Assembly: GCA_024236155.1 (NCBI GenBank)
Contig: JACKLA010000003.1
Location: forward strand, 1-64,000
From: Sphingomonadaceae bacterium
GTDB taxonomy: Bacteria; Pseudomonadota; Alphaproteobacteria; Sphingomonadales; Sphingomonadaceae
Length of the DNA: 64,000 nt
Direction of reading: 5' to 3'
A program made the translations under genes and the position numbers. A model generated the notes under the pieces. That model did not search any database. It was not told the DNA's origin and worked only from the letters and a program-made list of their open reading frames with translations. Positions 42,765 through 51,958 of this stretch are shown here, piece by piece (position 1 is the stretch's first letter; every line of letters starts with the position of its first letter).

Positions 42765-43978
42765 AATTCGGAATCGACCGCCTCCTCACCGAACCGGAGC
42801 TGCAAACCGCGTTGAAAGGACGACGCGTTGCGCTGGTGGCGCATCCCGCTTCGGTCACGCTAGATCTCACCCACAGCCTCGATGCGCTGATTGCCGCAGG
42901 GATCAATGTGACCAGTGCTTTTGGCCCGCAGCACGGGCTGAAGGGCGACAAGCAGGACAATATGGTCGAGACGGCCGACGAGATCGACCCGACCTACGGC
43001 ATCCCCGTGTTCAGCCTTTACGGCGAAGTGCGCCGCCCGACCGGGCAGATGATGTCGAGCGCGGATGTGTTCCTGTTCGATTTGCAGGATCTCGGTTGCC
43101 GGATATACACCTTCGTCACCACGCTGCTTTACCTGCTGGAAGAGGCGGCGAAGCATGGGAAAGAGGTGTGGGTGCTCGACCGGCCCAATCCGGCAGGGCG
43201 CCCGGTCGAAGGCACGCTGCTGATCCCCGGCCATGAAAGCTTCGTCGGCGCTGCCCCGATGCCGATGCGCCACGGCCTGACGATGGGGGAAATGGGCCAC
43301 TGGTTTATCGCGCATTTCGGGCTCGACGTGGAATATCGCGTGATCGAGATGCATGACTGGCTGCCCGAAGCAGGGCCGGGTTGCGGTTGGCCGAACGCCG
43401 GTCAACAGGGGCGTATCTGGATCAACCCGTCACCCAACGCCGCCAACCTCAATATGGCCCGCGCTTATGCGGGGACGGTCATGCTCGAAGGCGCGACATT
43501 GAGCGAGGGCAGGGGAACGACCCGCCCGCTCGAAGTCCTGTTCGGCGCACCCGATATCGACGCGAAAGCCGTACTGGCCGAAATGGAAAAACTCGCGCCC
43601 GAGTGGCTCGCCGGATGCGCCCTGCGTGAGTGCTATTTCGAGCCGACCTTCCACAAGCATCAGGGGCAGCTGTGCAATGCGCTGATGATTCATGCGGAGG
43701 GGCCGTTCTACGTCCACGATGCGTTCCGCCCATGGCGCTTGCAGGCGCTGGCGTTCAAGGCGATCCGGCGGCTCTATCCCGACTACGAATTGTGGCGCGG
43801 GACCGATTTCAAATACGAATATACCGACAATGTGCTGGCGATCGACGTGATCAATGGCGGCCCCGGCCTGCGCCAGTGGGTCGACGACCACGCCGCCTCA
43901 CCGCACGATCTCGACGTATTGGCCGCCAATGACGAAGCAAGCTGGATCGCGACTGTGCGAGAGCATTTGCTCTACTGA
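42761..43978 (+). CDS. DUF1343/NamZ-like exo-beta-N-acetylmuramidase
   Basis: A 405-residue DUF1343 protein. The family was shown to include NamZ, an exo-lytic beta-N-acetylmuramidase that trims MurNAc from glycan ends. Conserved segments include VALVAHPASVTLDLTHSLDA, FGPQHGLKGDKQDNM, VFLFDLQDLGCRIYTFVTTL, DRPNPAGR and LSEGRGTTRPLEVLFGAPDI. No signal peptide is visible, unlike secreted NamZ, so it probably acts in the cytoplasm on recycled muropeptides. Translationally coupled to the DOMON-like gene. Confidence 0.9.
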   Translation: MKFGIDRLLTEPELQTALKGRRVALVAHPASVTLDLTHSLDALIAAGINVTSAFGPQHGLKGDKQDNMVETADEIDPTYGIPVFSLYGEVRRPTGQMMSSADVFLFDLQDLGCRIYTFVTTLLYLLEEAAKHGKEVWVLDRPNPAGRPVEGTLLIPGHESFVGAAPMPMRHGLTMGEMGHWFIAHFGLDVEYRVIEMHDWLPEAGPGCGWPNAGQQGRIWINPSPNAANLNMARAYAGTVMLEGATLSEGRGTTRPLEVLFGAPDIDAKAVLAEMEKLAPEWLAGCALRECYFEPTFHKHQGQLCNALMIHAEGPFYVHDAFRPWRLQALAFKAIRRLYPDYELWRGTDFKYEYTDNVLAIDVINGGPGLRQWVDDHAASPHDLDVLAANDEASWIATVREHLLY

Positions 43979-44826
43979 TCGGGCTCGCGCACCGGCTGCA
44001 CCAGCGAGACCAGCACGAAGCTGATCAGCATCAGCAGGTACCAGCTGCCGAGCTTGGAAATGTCGACCATCTCCCACCCGTCTTCCTGCCCGGGATAGTT
44101 CCACGCATTGGCAAAGGTGCCGATATTCTCGGCGAACCAGATAAACAGGGCGACGAGACCGAAGCCGAGCAGCAGGGGCATCCAGCGATGGATACGCCAG
44201 TTGCGGAAATGGACCTTGGTGCGCCAGAACAGCAGGGCAGTCAGCGCGAACAGGCCAAGCCGGATGTCCACCGTCCAGTGATGGGCGAAGAAGTTCACAT
44301 AGATTGCCGCTGCCAGCAGCCACGTCGCCCATTTGGGCGGATAGTAGCTGTAGCGGAAATCGAAAATCCGCCACACCCGCGCGATATAGCTGCCCACGGC
44401 GGCATACATGAAACCCGAGAACAGCGGCACCGCACCGATGTGAAGCAGGCTGTCTTCGGGATAGACCCATGATCCGGCGGACGTCTTGAACAGTTCCATC
44501 ACCGTGCCGACGACATGGAAGATCAGGATGACCTTTGCCTCGTCCCACGTTTCCAACCGGAACAGCAGCATCCCGCCCTGTATCGCAATCGCAGCGAGGG
44601 TAAGGAAATCATACCGGTGCAGCAACGCATCATCGGGGTAAAGGAAGTGCGTCGCCAGCAGCAGGAACAGCAGCAACCCGCCAAACAGGCAAGCCCAAGC
44701 CTGCTTGAAGCCGAACAGCAGGAATTCGTAGAGCCACAGCCGCCATCCGGTGCCCGGATTGAAGGTTTCGAGGCGTTGGCGGAACTGCTGGAAGCGGGAG
44801 TGGCGAGTGTCAGTAGACTTCGACAT
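43972..44826 (-). CDS. DUF817 integral membrane protein
   Basis: A 284-residue membrane protein of the DUF817 family, with about eight predicted helices. The start at 44826 is chosen for AGGA ten bases upstream. Typical segments are WLYEFLLFGFKQAWACLFGG, DEAKVILIFHVVGTVMELFK, GSWVYPE, PLFSGFMYAAVGSYIARVWR and WFAENIGTFANAWNYPGQ. Function unknown. It overlaps the end of the upstream DUF2314 gene, giving an apparent CoxE/DUF2314/DUF817 operon. Confidence 0.88.
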   Translation of the reverse strand: MSKSTDTRHSRFQQFRQRLETFNPGTGWRLWLYEFLLFGFKQAWACLFGGLLLFLLLATHFLYPDDALLHRYDFLTLAAIAIQGGMLLFRLETWDEAKVILIFHVVGTVMELFKTSAGSWVYPEDSLLHIGAVPLFSGFMYAAVGSYIARVWRIFDFRYSYYPPKWATWLLAAAIYVNFFAHHWTVDIRLGLFALTALLFWRTKVHFRNWRIHRWMPLLLGFGLVALFIWFAENIGTFANAWNYPGQEDGWEMVDISKLGSWYLLMLISFVLVSLVQPVREPDQ

Positions 44827-45466
44827 ATCGCTCATTTCCTGCATCCCACGCAAAGTGGCGATCGAACTCGCAGTCAATCAGGGTAATCCAGCTGTCGTCG
44901 ATATTCAAAACCTTGCCCAAGGCTATATAGTGCGGATTGGCACCATTGGCCTCGTCTGCATCGATCGCCTCCTGAGTGCCACGAATTCGCCAACCGCTGT
45001 CCGGATATTGATCGCTTTCTCGAGTCATGTCCGGCTCTTCACGATAGAGATAGTCGATATGGCTGCGGCCCTCGAGGACGCAGTCGTCGACAAGGCAGCG
45101 ATCCCAGTATTCGCGCCTTTCGGGAGTCTCGGGACGCGGATTGTCCTTGTGAAACGCTGTTGAAATCGCATGCGAGAGCGGAATACGCACAGCGTCCCCG
45201 AGTTTGATCGCGTCCATGCCTGCAGGCTCGTTGTCGAGCGTGCCGATGACGTCGCCGTCCTCTATGCGTTCGATCAGAACCCACATCCTTTCCGCATCGT
45301 AATGCGTGGCACCGTGAAGCTGCCGAAAAATCGCCTTGATGCCGTCCCTAGGCCGGAGGGCAGCCAATTCCGCAGGAAACGGCATGAAGAAGGTATAGGG
45401 ATTTTTTGCAGCAACAGGTCGGGGGTCGTCGAGCGCTATCCCGTCCGGCAGTTCGATCCTGCTCAC
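44810..45466 (-). CDS. DUF2314/DUF2185-type protein
   Basis: A 218-residue cytoplasmic protein with two recognisable halves. About residues 35-120 resemble DUF2314 (RMWVLIERIEDGDVIGTLDN). About 155-218 resemble DUF2185, the fold also used by Imm33 immunity proteins (SGWRIRGTQEAI, YIALGKVLNIDDSWITLIDC). The GTG start overlaps the CoxE-like stop as GTGA. No toxin gene is nearby, so immunity to a toxin is unlikely here; the role is unknown. Confidence 0.75.
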   Translation of the reverse strand: MSRIELPDGIALDDPRPVAAKNPYTFFMPFPAELAALRPRDGIKAIFRQLHGATHYDAERMWVLIERIEDGDVIGTLDNEPAGMDAIKLGDAVRIPLSHAISTAFHKDNPRPETPERREYWDRCLVDDCVLEGRSHIDYLYREEPDMTRESDQYPDSGWRIRGTQEAIDADEANGANPHYIALGKVLNIDDSWITLIDCEFDRHFAWDAGNERYVEVY

Positions 45467-46647
45467 GCTCCGTGCTTGCGGCTCAGCTCGCGCATTGCGT
45501 CGTCCAGCCCGTCTAGCGTCAGCGGGTACATCCGGTCATTGACCAGTTGCTTCATCACCTTGGTCGACTGCGAATAATTCCACTGCTTCTCGGGCACCGG
45601 ATTGAGCCACACGGTGGCCGGATAGGTGTTGGTTACCCGCTGCATCCAGATCGCCCCGGCTTCTTCGTTCATATGCTCGACGCTGCCGCCGGGATGGGTG
45701 ATTTCATAGGGGCTCATCGCCGCATCGCCGACGAACACGACCTTGTAATCATGCCCGTATTTGTGGAGCACGTCCCACGTCTTGGTCCGTTCCTGCCAGC
45801 GCCGCTTGTTGTCCTTCCACACGCCTTCGTAGAGGCAGTTGTGGAAGTAGAAGAATTCGAGATTCTTGAACTCCGCAGTGGCGGCGCTGAACAGTTCCTC
45901 GACCAGCTTGATGAACGGGTCCATCGAGCCGCCAACATCCAGGAACAGCAGCAGCTTCACCGCATTGCGGCGCTCGGCGCGCATATGGATGTCGAGCCAG
46001 CCCTGCTTGGCAGTGCCTTCGATCGTCGCGTCGAGATCGAGCTGGTCCTGCGCGCCTTCACGGGCAAAGCGGCGCAGGCGGCGCAGCGCCATCTTGATGT
46101 TGCGCGTGCCCAGTTCCTTGGTGTTGTCGAGGTTCTTGAATTCGCGCTTTTCCCACACCTTGATCGCGCGCTTGTGCTTGCTTTCGCCGCCGATCCGCAC
46201 CCCTTCCGGGTTGTAGCCCGAATGGCCGAAGGGTGAAGTGCCGCCAGTGCCGATCCACTTGTTGCCGCCTTCATGGCGCTTTTCCTGTTCCTCGAGCCGC
46301 TTCTTCAGCGTCTCCATGATCTCGTCCCAGTCACCCAGAGACTTGATCTGCGCCATTTCCTCTTCGGTGAGGAACTTCTCGGCCACTGCCTTCAGCCAGT
46401 CTTCAGGGATATCGACCGGGTTCTGGCCGTAATCGGTCATTATCCCCTTGAAGACCTTGTGGAACACCTGGTCGAACCGGTCGAGCATGCCTTCGTCCTT
46501 CACGAAGGTGGCGCGCGAGAGATAATAGAATGCCTCGGGTGTCTGCTCGATCACGTCCTTGTCGAGCGCCTCGAGCAAGGTGAGGTGTTCCTTGAACGAG
46601 GCCCCGATCCCGGCATCGCGCAGTTCGTCGATGAAATTGAAAAACAT
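45463..46647 (-). CDS. CoxE-like VWA-domain protein
   Basis: A 394-residue protein. The C-terminal von Willebrand A domain has the MIDAS pattern LLLFLDVGGSMDPF (DxGxS form) and a late DAAMSPYEI segment. The N-terminal half is helical. Proteins of this type pair with MoxR-family AAA+ ATPases in chaperone-like systems that insert metals or remodel complexes. A MoxR gene is present at 49700-50557 on the same strand, but two chemoreceptor genes on the other strand lie between. The usual tight coxD-coxE pairing is therefore broken up here. Confidence 0.88.
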   Translation of the reverse strand: MFFNFIDELRDAGIGASFKEHLTLLEALDKDVIEQTPEAFYYLSRATFVKDEGMLDRFDQVFHKVFKGIMTDYGQNPVDIPEDWLKAVAEKFLTEEEMAQIKSLGDWDEIMETLKKRLEEQEKRHEGGNKWIGTGGTSPFGHSGYNPEGVRIGGESKHKRAIKVWEKREFKNLDNTKELGTRNIKMALRRLRRFAREGAQDQLDLDATIEGTAKQGWLDIHMRAERRNAVKLLLFLDVGGSMDPFIKLVEELFSAATAEFKNLEFFYFHNCLYEGVWKDNKRRWQERTKTWDVLHKYGHDYKVVFVGDAAMSPYEITHPGGSVEHMNEEAGAIWMQRVTNTYPATVWLNPVPEKQWNYSQSTKVMKQLVNDRMYPLTLDGLDDAMRELSRKHGA

Positions 46648-46787
46648 CCCGTTTGCTTAGCGCAAAACCGGCGCCTCGCAACAGCAGGAACAGACGATGC
46701 GCGGTGGCGCGCTTGGCGTTTTGTTAACCTTGTTGCGAGACAAAGGCAGGAAAGCAGCGCCTTTTCGGTGCTTTGGGGGGAAACATC

Positions 46788-48185
46788 GTGGACATGAAGC
46801 CGGTTACGACCGACGATGCATGGGACTTGTCATCGGTCAGGGATGCATGCGGCAAGGTAGCAATCGATTGCGCCGATGCCGCCGGGATTGTCGATCAGGT
46901 CATTCACACATCACAGCGCATGCGCAATGAGCATGATTCCCTGAAAGCGACGGTCGAAGAACTCGAACGTGACCAGGCGCGTGTCGTCGAGGCAAGCGAT
47001 GAAGCCCGACTGCTTTCCGGTCGCGCCATCGAAAGGCTCGGGCAAGGGACAACGCAGATCCAGGCGTCCCTCAGCGAGATTTCCAATCTTCTCGACCTTG
47101 TTGCTGCGTTGAGCACCCACGTCACAGGATTTGCTGCGGCGATGGAGCAGGTGAGCCGTTGCTCCAGGGATATCGAACGCATCGCGGAAACCACCAATAT
47201 CCTGGCGCTCAACGCGACCATCGAGGCTATGCATGCCGGGGAAGCCGGGCGGACCTTCGGTGTCGTTGCAGACGAAGTAAAAACGCTGGCCGGTGAGACC
47301 CGCAAGGCAACCGATGAAATTGCCAATGTCATCGAGAAGCTGGGTGGTGAGGCATCGAGTGTGATCGAACGGATCGAGGCGGGCGCGCAAGGCTCGCTCG
47401 AAGCCAAGAATTCCGTGTCGAGTATCGATTCGACGATCATCGAAGTCAGCCGTCTTGTCGAGGAAGTCGACCAGCAGAACGACCAGATTACCCGGGCAGC
47501 CGGGATGATCACCGGACATGTCGATCAGGTCCATCGTGTTGCGGCCGGCTTCAGCGATGCTGCTAACGAAAGTGAAGACCGGCTCGTGCTGGCGGGAAGC
47601 CGCATCGGCGAACTCGAACTGACCGCCTGCGACATGTTCGACACGCTGGTCCGCGCAGGCCTGTCACCCGAAGACGACCGGTTTATCGAGATCGCGAAGG
47701 AAAAGGCGCAACTGGCCGTTGAGATCGCAGAGCGCGCCATTGGCTCGGGCGAACTTCGCATCGACGACCTGTTCGACACCGAATACCAGGAAATCGAGGG
47801 AAGCAACCCTCCGCGTTTCCGTACCCGAAGCATGGGTTGGGCGCAGAAGAATTGGCAGGCATTGCTCGATGCAACCAAATCGATGGACGCGCACATCGTG
47901 TCGGCGGTTTACATCAATGTAGACGGTTATCTTCCGACACACCTGACGGAATTCTCTCAGCCGCCCAGGGGCGATATCGAATTCGATTTGCGCCATTCAC
48001 GACATGGACGAATGTTCGATCTCGCCTTTGTCCGCCGCGCGTCTGCAAGCCAGCGCGACTACATCATGGCGGTCTATCGCCGCGAAGACGCGCCGTCGGA
48101 ATATGCCGTAATGCGGTGTGTTTGCGTGCCGATGCTTATCAACGGTCGACGGTGGGGCGATTTCCAGCTGTCGTACCAGCTGTAA
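46788..48185 (+). CDS. Soluble chemoreceptor-like protein, signalling-first architecture (1)
   Basis: A 465-residue protein with no membrane segment. The GTG start at 46788 follows GGGGGGAA; an in-frame ATG at 46794 is possible. About 20-250 is a methyl-accepting signalling coiled coil with the tip ERIAETTNILALNATIEAMH and AGEAGRTFGVVADEVKTLAG. About 285-465 looks like a Cache-type sensor, with FRTRSMGWAQKNWQALLDAT, VDGYLPTHLTEFSQPPRGD and FINGRR-like MLINGRRWGDFQLSYQL. The usual order (sensor first) is reversed. No other chemotaxis genes are in the window. A paralogue follows, 90 bases downstream. Confidence 0.85.
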   Translation: MDMKPVTTDDAWDLSSVRDACGKVAIDCADAAGIVDQVIHTSQRMRNEHDSLKATVEELERDQARVVEASDEARLLSGRAIERLGQGTTQIQASLSEISNLLDLVAALSTHVTGFAAAMEQVSRCSRDIERIAETTNILALNATIEAMHAGEAGRTFGVVADEVKTLAGETRKATDEIANVIEKLGGEASSVIERIEAGAQGSLEAKNSVSSIDSTIIEVSRLVEEVDQQNDQITRAAGMITGHVDQVHRVAAGFSDAANESEDRLVLAGSRIGELELTACDMFDTLVRAGLSPEDDRFIEIAKEKAQLAVEIAERAIGSGELRIDDLFDTEYQEIEGSNPPRFRTRSMGWAQKNWQALLDATKSMDAHIVSAVYINVDGYLPTHLTEFSQPPRGDIEFDLRHSRHGRMFDLAFVRRASASQRDYIMAVYRREDAPSEYAVMRCVCVPMLINGRRWGDFQLSYQL

Positions 48186-48275
48186 CAAGCGCCCCAGTCC
48201 GTTGCTCGTTTACTGCCCGGTAACCAAACATCCAGTAGCAAGGAACAATACAAATATCAGGGGCGCCGATCAGAG

Positions 48276-49673
48276 ATGAAGCACGAGACTTTCGACAACA
48301 CGAACCAGCAGGCAATCGACCGCATTCCCGAAAGCTGCGGCAAGGTAACGGTTGGTTGCTCGAACGCTGCGGGGATCGTGCAATCGGTCATTGAAACGTC
48401 CGAACGCCTGCGTGCCGAACACACCGCCCTGCGCGGCACCGTGAGCGAACTCGAGCAGGACCAGCAAAAGGTTTCGGAGGCCAGCGATGAAGCCCGCCTC
48501 CTTTCCGAACGCGCGATCGAGCGTTTGGGGCAGGGCACCGAAATGATCCAGTCATCGCTCGGCCAGATTTCGGACCTGCTCGACCTCGTCGAAACGCTGA
48601 CCCAGCATGTGACCGGCTTCGCCGCCGCGATGGAGCAGGTGCGCAAGAGTTCGCAGGATATCGAGCAGATTGCCGAAACGACGAACATCCTCGCCCTCAA
48701 CGCAACGATCGAAGCGATGCGTGCTGGCGATGCCGGGCGCACCTTCGCAGTGGTCGCCAACGAGGTTAAGAGCCTGGCGGGTGAAACACGCCGCGCCACC
48801 GAAGAAATTTCACGCACCATCGATACGCTCGACGAAGAGGCGAACACGGTTATCGCCCAGATCGAAAGTGGGGCAGAAGCGTCGAAGAACGCCAAGAACT
48901 CGGTTGCGCAGATCGAACAGACCATCGGCGGCGTCGCCGAGCTGGTCGAAGAAGTCGACCGCCAGAACGATCAGATTGCCCGCTCGACCAGCACGATCAG
49001 CAATCATGTCCACCGCGTGCAGGATGTGCTCGAAAGCTTCGACAAGGCCGCGCTTGAAAACGAGACCAAGCTGCAGGGCGCGCACCAGAACATGCAGCAG
49101 CTGGAACTTACCGCCAGCGAAATGTTCGATGGGATCGTCAAGGCCGGGCTGTCACCGAACGACAGCATGATGGTGGAAAAGGCCACCGGCTTCGCTGCGG
49201 AAGTAGCGTCGGTTGCTGAAAAGGCGCTGCAAGACGGCTCGCTGACCATGGATGCGCTGTTCGACAAGGATTATCGGGAAGTACCGGGATCCAACCCGCC
49301 CCGTTTCCGCACCCGTGCAAGCGACTGGACCGATGCCAACTGGCGCCCGATCCTCGACCGGGTCGTCGGCGAGGGCGGGGCGGTCAAGATGTGTTCGCAG
49401 GCGGATATGAACGGCTTCCTGCCGACGCATATCTCGGACCGCTCGCGCCAGCCCACCGGCGATTTGCAGCACGACACCATGTATTGCCGCAACGGACGCA
49501 TCCTGTTCGATCCTATCGACCAGAAGGCGAAAAACAGCACCGCACCTTACATGATGGCGGTCTATCGCCAGGAAGGCGATGGCAAGACGCACGAAATCGT
49601 TCGCAACGTCTACATTCCGCTGTTCATCAACGGACGCCGCTGGGGTGATTTCGAGGTCGCCTACACGCTCTGA
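48276..49673 (+). CDS. Soluble chemoreceptor-like protein, signalling-first architecture (2)
   Basis: A 465-residue paralogue of the preceding gene, starting MKHETFDNTNQQAIDRIPES. The signalling tip is EQIAETTNILALNATIEAMR followed by AGDAGRTFAVVANEVKSLAG. The C-terminal sensor-like part has DMNGFLPTHISDRSRQPTGD, MYCRNGRILFD and LFINGRRWGDFEVAYTL. No transmembrane helix. The matching Cys near residue 22 (ESCGKV, DACGKV in the first copy) and another at about 29 are conserved between the two and might bind a metal or sense redox state. Convergent with moxR, with its stop 27 bases before the moxR stop. Confidence 0.85.
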   Translation: MKHETFDNTNQQAIDRIPESCGKVTVGCSNAAGIVQSVIETSERLRAEHTALRGTVSELEQDQQKVSEASDEARLLSERAIERLGQGTEMIQSSLGQISDLLDLVETLTQHVTGFAAAMEQVRKSSQDIEQIAETTNILALNATIEAMRAGDAGRTFAVVANEVKSLAGETRRATEEISRTIDTLDEEANTVIAQIESGAEASKNAKNSVAQIEQTIGGVAELVEEVDRQNDQIARSTSTISNHVHRVQDVLESFDKAALENETKLQGAHQNMQQLELTASEMFDGIVKAGLSPNDSMMVEKATGFAAEVASVAEKALQDGSLTMDALFDKDYREVPGSNPPRFRTRASDWTDANWRPILDRVVGEGGAVKMCSQADMNGFLPTHISDRSRQPTGDLQHDTMYCRNGRILFDPIDQKAKNSTAPYMMAVYRQEGDGKTHEIVRNVYIPLFINGRRWGDFEVAYTL

Positions 49674-49699
49674 TCGCGGACTGTTCGTCCGGCCGCCGC

Positions 49700-50557
49700 C
49701 TAGACCGGATTGCGCCGCGCCATGAAGGCGAGCCGTTCGAACAGCATCACGTCCTGCTCATTCTTCAGCAGCGCGCCATGCAGCGGCGGGATCGCGTTGT
49801 TGGGGTTGCTGTCCTGCAGCACTTCGAGCGGCACGTCTTCGTTGAGGAGAAGCTTGAGCCAGTCGAGCAATTCGCTGGTCGACGGTTTCTTCTTGAGGCC
49901 GGGCACGTCACGCAGCTCGTAGAAGATATCCATGGCCTTCTTGACCAGCGTCTTCTGGATGCCGGGATAGTGGACCTCGATAATGTCGGCCATCGTCTCG
50001 CGGTCGGGGAACTTGATATAGTGGAAGAAACAGCGACGCAGGAATGCGTCGGGCAGTTCCTTCTCATTGTTCGAAGTGATGACCACGATTGGGCGTTCTT
50101 TCGCGGTGATCGTCTCATGCGTCTCGTACACATCGAAGCTCATCCGATCGAGTTCCTGCAACAGGTCGTTGGGGAACTCGATATCGGCCTTGTCGATCTC
50201 GTCGATCAGCAGGACGGGCAGTTCGGGTGCGGTGAAGGCTTCCCACAGCTTGCCCTTCTTGATGTAGTTCGCAATGTCGTGAACGCGCTCGTCACCCAGC
50301 TGGCCATCGCGCAGGCGGGCGACCGCGTCGTATTCGTAGAGCCCCTGTTGAGCCTTGGTGGTCGACTTGATGTTCCACTCGATCAGCGGCGCGCCGATCG
50401 CCTTGGCGATTTCATGCGCAAGAACGGTCTTGCCGGTGCCCGGTTCGCCCTTGACCAACAGCGGACGCCGCAGCGTAACCGCCGCGTCGACGGCGACCTT
50501 GAGGTCGTCGGTGGCGATGTAATTGTCGGTTCCGGTAAAACGCTTGTTGTCGGCCAT
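49700..50557 (-). CDS. MoxR-family AAA+ ATPase
   Basis: A 285-residue MoxR-type AAA+ protein. Walker A is GEPGTGKT (about residues 38-45), Walker B LLIDEIDKAD, sensor 1 VITSNNEKELPDAF, and the Arg finger RRCFF. The C-terminal lid is present. It probably works with the CoxE-like VWA protein encoded at 45463-46647 on the same strand, 3 kb downstream. Confidence 0.93.
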   Translation of the reverse strand: MADNKRFTGTDNYIATDDLKVAVDAAVTLRRPLLVKGEPGTGKTVLAHEIAKAIGAPLIEWNIKSTTKAQQGLYEYDAVARLRDGQLGDERVHDIANYIKKGKLWEAFTAPELPVLLIDEIDKADIEFPNDLLQELDRMSFDVYETHETITAKERPIVVITSNNEKELPDAFLRRCFFHYIKFPDRETMADIIEVHYPGIQKTLVKKAMDIFYELRDVPGLKKKPSTSELLDWLKLLLNEDVPLEVLQDSNPNNAIPPLHGALLKNEQDVMLFERLAFMARRNPV

Positions 50558-50632
50558 CGGTTGTCCCTTGCAACTTTACGTTCGCGTTAACCCGACGAAC
50601 GCGGAGTGGCAAGGGCAGCAATACCAATCGCA

Positions 50633-51928
50633 CTATCGGCGCAGCAATGCGATCGCGCGTTCCGCAAGACCCTTGAACAGTGCCTCATCGACTGGCTTTT
50701 CAGGATCGTTCCAACCCATCGACAGAACATGCCATTCAAGATCGCTGTCTTGCAGCAGGAATGTCATATTGATCACCCCCGGTTCGGAGCCTCCTTTGTA
50801 GCCGACATAGGCGAGGTTTCGCTCAAGAGTTGGGCGCACGACCGGGTTCACCGCCATGATTTTGCGTGCAGTCGGATCATCAAGTTCCTCTATGCGCTTC
50901 AGGATGAGCCGCAGATCGTTGGCGCTGGCAAACCATTCCAATGTATCGATTTCGGTCGGATCGGCGAAATTTGGCGGAACGACATTGTCCGGGTTCCCGC
51001 CGATCTCTTCGGCGAACTCGGCTATTATTCGCCTTTGCTCGGTTTCCGATGCCGCCGCATAGGCCAGGCCGCGCGGCAGATCGCCTTTCAGGCCGAACAG
51101 TTCGAGAGTCGAAAGGAAGGGGATGTTGCTCTCGGGTAATGCGTGATCCGATGCCCGCAACTCAGCTTCCACCGATTCTCGACCGACGATTTGCAGAAGC
51201 TGGTCGGTGGCCGTGTTGTCGCTGATGGAAATCATCATCGTTGCCAGCGTATGCAGGGTGACCGGTGCATCGTTCGGCCAGTCTTGCATCTTCCCGCTGG
51301 GGAAGGATCGTGTCGACAGAACCACCACTTCATCCCAGGAATGTTCGCCGTTCGAGATTTGCCGGGCAAGGGTGGAAAGAACGTAGAGCTTGACCGCAGA
51401 ACCGATTGCCAACTGCTTCTGCGGTTCTATCGAGAGCAAGGGTTCGCCACCCTCGAGTGGTGTGAGGATAACCGATACGCTGCCGGGAAGGGTCTCCAAT
51501 TCTGTCTGAAGCTTCTCGGCTGAATCGTTGATCTGCTCTACATCGGTGATGCGCAGGCCTGCGATCGGGTTGGGCGCATCCGCCGAGACAACCAGGTCGA
51601 CCGACAGGATCGCATGCTCATAGCGTATTTTGACCGTCGCTCGTTGTTCGTCGAGCTTCGCAACATGCTCGACCGACAATGGCAAGCCATAACGCTCCGT
51701 CATATCCGTAGCTATCGCCTTGAACTGGACAGGGGGAACGGCGGCGAGAAACACCGGTGAAAATACGGGTTCAACCTCGCCTTCACCTCGCAAGACAAGC
51801 AGCACGTCTTGTGCGCGCTGGTCGAGCGGTGAAACGGAAGGCTGTTCGGCTTGCGGTTCATCCTGCGCGGCCAATGGAGCAAACGGAGCAAGCCAGGACA
51901 AGGCAAGCAATACAGCAAGAATTTTCAC
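50633..51928 (-). CDS. Exported beta-lactamase-fold serine hydrolase
   Basis: A 431-residue exported hydrolase. The GTG start at 51928 after AGGGGA gives MKILAVLLALSWLAPFAPLA, a signal peptide. An N-terminal domain of about 100 residues precedes a class A beta-lactamase-like domain. The domain has S-x-x-K in IGSAVKLYVLS (about 190), SDN in MISISDNTATDQLL and KTG-like KGG in VGYKGGSEPGV. It may be a DD-peptidase or esterase rather than a true lactamase, since the Glu166 loop is not obvious. It follows the 191-aa membrane protein, in line with the ECF sigma gene. Confidence 0.88.
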   Translation of the reverse strand: MKILAVLLALSWLAPFAPLAAQDEPQAEQPSVSPLDQRAQDVLLVLRGEGEVEPVFSPVFLAAVPPVQFKAIATDMTERYGLPLSVEHVAKLDEQRATVKIRYEHAILSVDLVVSADAPNPIAGLRITDVEQINDSAEKLQTELETLPGSVSVILTPLEGGEPLLSIEPQKQLAIGSAVKLYVLSTLARQISNGEHSWDEVVVLSTRSFPSGKMQDWPNDAPVTLHTLATMMISISDNTATDQLLQIVGRESVEAELRASDHALPESNIPFLSTLELFGLKGDLPRGLAYAAASETEQRRIIAEFAEEIGGNPDNVVPPNFADPTEIDTLEWFASANDLRLILKRIEELDDPTARKIMAVNPVVRPTLERNLAYVGYKGGSEPGVINMTFLLQDSDLEWHVLSMGWNDPEKPVDEALFKGLAERAIALLRR

Positions 51929-51958
51929 AACAATTCCCCTAATTCGGTTGTTTGCCAA

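Noticed and set aside
44810..45466. Immunity protein of a toxin system
   Set aside because: DUF2185 shares a fold with Imm33, but no polymorphic toxin or secretion gene is nearby and the gene is fused in an operon with CoxE-like and DUF817 genes.
50575..50595. TTTACGTTCGCGTTAA upstream of moxR as a second MerR operator
   Set aside because: It shares only part of the ACGT palindrome with the box at 30753 and is not symmetrical in the same way.
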